From NCBI RefSeq assembly GCF_006716645.1, contig NZ_VFPL01000001.1:1736001-1800000 (forward strand): a stretch of 64,000 nt of DNA, written 5' to 3'. Under the pieces are notes generated by a model. It did no database searches, was not told where the DNA came from, and was given only the letters and a program-made list of their open reading frames with translations. This stretch comes from Arcticibacter tournemirensis (lineage in GTDB: Bacteria; Bacteroidota; Bacteroidia; Sphingobacteriales; Sphingobacteriaceae). The position numbers were made by a program, and so were the translations under genes. The stretch's first letter is position 1; the number at the start of each line of letters is the position of its first letter. Positions 62,937 through 64,000 of this stretch are shown one piece after another.

Positions 62937-64000
62937 TTAGAAATTAATATTGAGGCCGAGGTTATAGGTCCTTGTCAGAGGATATCCTATGTAGGCCAGG
63001 TTCTCAGGGTCTCCCCATATTTCATTAGGCGACCACGTAGTCAGATTATTTCCGTTCGCATACACCCGTGCTGATCGTATGCCTACTCGTTTGAGGAACT
63101 CTGGTTTCACCGTATAGCCAATCTCCAGGTTCTTTAACCGCATATAGGAGGTGTTTTTTAAGAAATAAGTATTATTAGCACCTGTGTGATCATATGCCGC
63201 GAGGGGGAAATCTATTTTTTCGCCGTTATTGTAACGTTCGAGCGTGAAGCGGTTAAGATCCACTTCAAATAACGACTCCTGTTTGTTAAAATGCCGTTGA
63301 CTCATGGCAAATTTAGCGACGCCGCCAACACCCTGCAGCAACGTTGAGAAGTCAAATCCCTTCCAGTTAAACCCAAAGGAAATACCGTAGGTGATTTTAG
63401 GTATTGTAGTATTTCCGGTCCTCACCAGGTCCTTTTCGTTTACAACCCCATCTTCATTGACATCCTTCAGTCGTACTTCGCCAGGTTGTAATGCAACGCC
63501 ACCATAGCCCAGGTCCTTTTGGTAAACAGGCGCACCCTGTGCATTTGTATATGGTTGTCCGTCCTGGTTGAGTGCCCTTACTGGTTCTGTGAGGACGGGG
63601 TCACCATTGGTATCTATATTATAAAGATCGGCCCATGAGGTGTATAATCCATCCGCTTGCAGGTATAATCCTTGTCCGATCGGTCTGCCTGTTGTGGCCT
63701 GGTATTCCAGTCCGTCGGATATTGCTTCATCCCGGAAAATGATCTTATTCCGGTTATTGGCAATATTCGCCTTTACCCAGTAATCAAATTTTCCTGCTCT
63801 GGTCCGGAAGTTTATCTCCAGTTCGTTCCCCCAGTTCTTTACTTCTCCCAGATTATAAGGAGGAAGGCTTGCTTGCACGATGGCAGGCACAGTCCCCCTG
63901 TAAGATAATATGTCGATACGTTTTTCACTGAAATGATCGTAGGTGATAGACAGCTTATCTCTAAAGAAATGCGCTTCAAAACCAATGTTTGCCTTGGTCG
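62937..64000 (-). CDS. SusC/RagA-family transporter, C-terminal part (locus 2, pair 2; 5' end outside window)
   Basis: The reading frame is open through the window edge. The GTG that could be read as a start at 63890 is internal, because upstream codons give ANIGFEAHFFRDKLSITYDHFSEKRIDILSYRGT-type sequence characteristic of SusC barrels. Downstream blocks include LGEVKNWGNELEINFRT, YGISFGFNWKGFDFSTLLQGVGG, NTSYMRLKNLEIGYTV and the C-terminal YNLGLNINF. About 355 residues are visible of an expected 1000 or so. It is the most upstream gene of the second locus seen here. Confidence 0.93.
   Translation of the reverse strand, partial: TKANIGFEAHFFRDKLSITYDHFSEKRIDILSYRGTVPAIVQASLPPYNLGEVKNWGNELEINFRTRAGKFDYWVKANIANNRNKIIFRDEAISDGLEYQATTGRPIGQGLYLQADGLYTSWADLYNIDTNGDPVLTEPVRALNQDGQPYTNAQGAPVYQKDLGYGGVALQPGEVRLKDVNEDGVVNEKDLVRTGNTTIPKITYGISFGFNWKGFDFSTLLQGVGGVAKFAMSQRHFNKQESLFEVDLNRFTLERYNNGEKIDFPLAAYDHTGANNTYFLKNTSYMRLKNLEIGYTVKPEFLKRVGIRSARVYANGNNLTTWSPNEIWGDPENLAYIGYPLTRTYNLGLNINF

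Noticed and set aside
63888-63890. GTG as start of a 317-residue SusC protein
   Set aside because: The frame continues upstream to the window edge with typical SusC barrel sequence, so this is an internal codon of a truncated gene.

Overview
The window is chromosomal DNA of a Bacteroidota bacterium, most likely a member of Sphingobacteriaceae (Pedobacter or a relative). This rests on two polysaccharide-utilisation-type (SusC/SusD) loci, a gldC gliding gene, TAnnTTTG-type -7 promoter elements instead of Shine-Dalgarno-led starts, Bacteroidota-specific families (DUF5689, DUF1735, DUF6377, DUF3820) and word-like intergenic repeats. I saw no rRNA, tRNA, CRISPR array, prophage or transposase. The species assignment is inference.

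Region 1 (1-16.2 kb) is the most interesting part. A nine-gene, same-strand run reads glpT (5'-truncated by the window edge), susC, susD, a DUF5689 surface lipoprotein, a phospholipase-D-like lipoprotein, a calcineurin-type phosphoesterase, a GlpQ lipoprotein, an SGNH esterase and a GH89 alpha-N-acetylglucosaminidase. A GlpR-like DeoR repressor and a divergent glpD follow. It looks like a utilisation locus whose backbone-cutting enzymes are phosphodiesterases rather than glycosidases, wired directly to sn-glycerol-3-phosphate uptake (GlpT) and oxidation (GlpD). My leading hypothesis is scavenging of GlcNAc-decorated glycerol-phosphate polymers (teichoic acids). Glycerophospho-glycolipids or GPI-type glycans are the alternatives.

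Region 2 (16.2-29.1 kb) holds housekeeping genes: a PEBP-family protein, a GNAT acetyltransferase, YajQ, a ppk-ppx polyphosphate pair, a glycan-assembly cluster (a frameshifted glycosyltransferase, an intact GT4, an SDR, a GmhB-like phosphatase and a GT9), a TauE/SafE exporter with DUF1634 partner, murI and a TVP38 membrane protein.

Region 3 (29.1-50.6 kb) holds valS, two tandem paralogous lipoproteins of unknown function, an HsdR_N-like nuclease-fold protein, holA, a dihydroorotase, an SDR, a DEAD-box helicase, gldC, an Ogt-type methyltransferase, ccmB, an L,D-transpeptidase, DUF3820, an AI-2E exporter, an MFS carrier, a membrane-anchored MutS-like ATPase, fmt and a LolC/E-type permease. Its gaps carry degenerate minisatellite-like repeats and three large inverted repeats.

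Region 4 (50.7-64 kb, minus strand) is a second utilisation locus: two tandem SusC/SusD pairs (the first SusC runs off the window), a DUF1735 lipoprotein, a strong terminator, a DUF6377 membrane regulator with its own promoter, and a GH3 beta-glycosidase.
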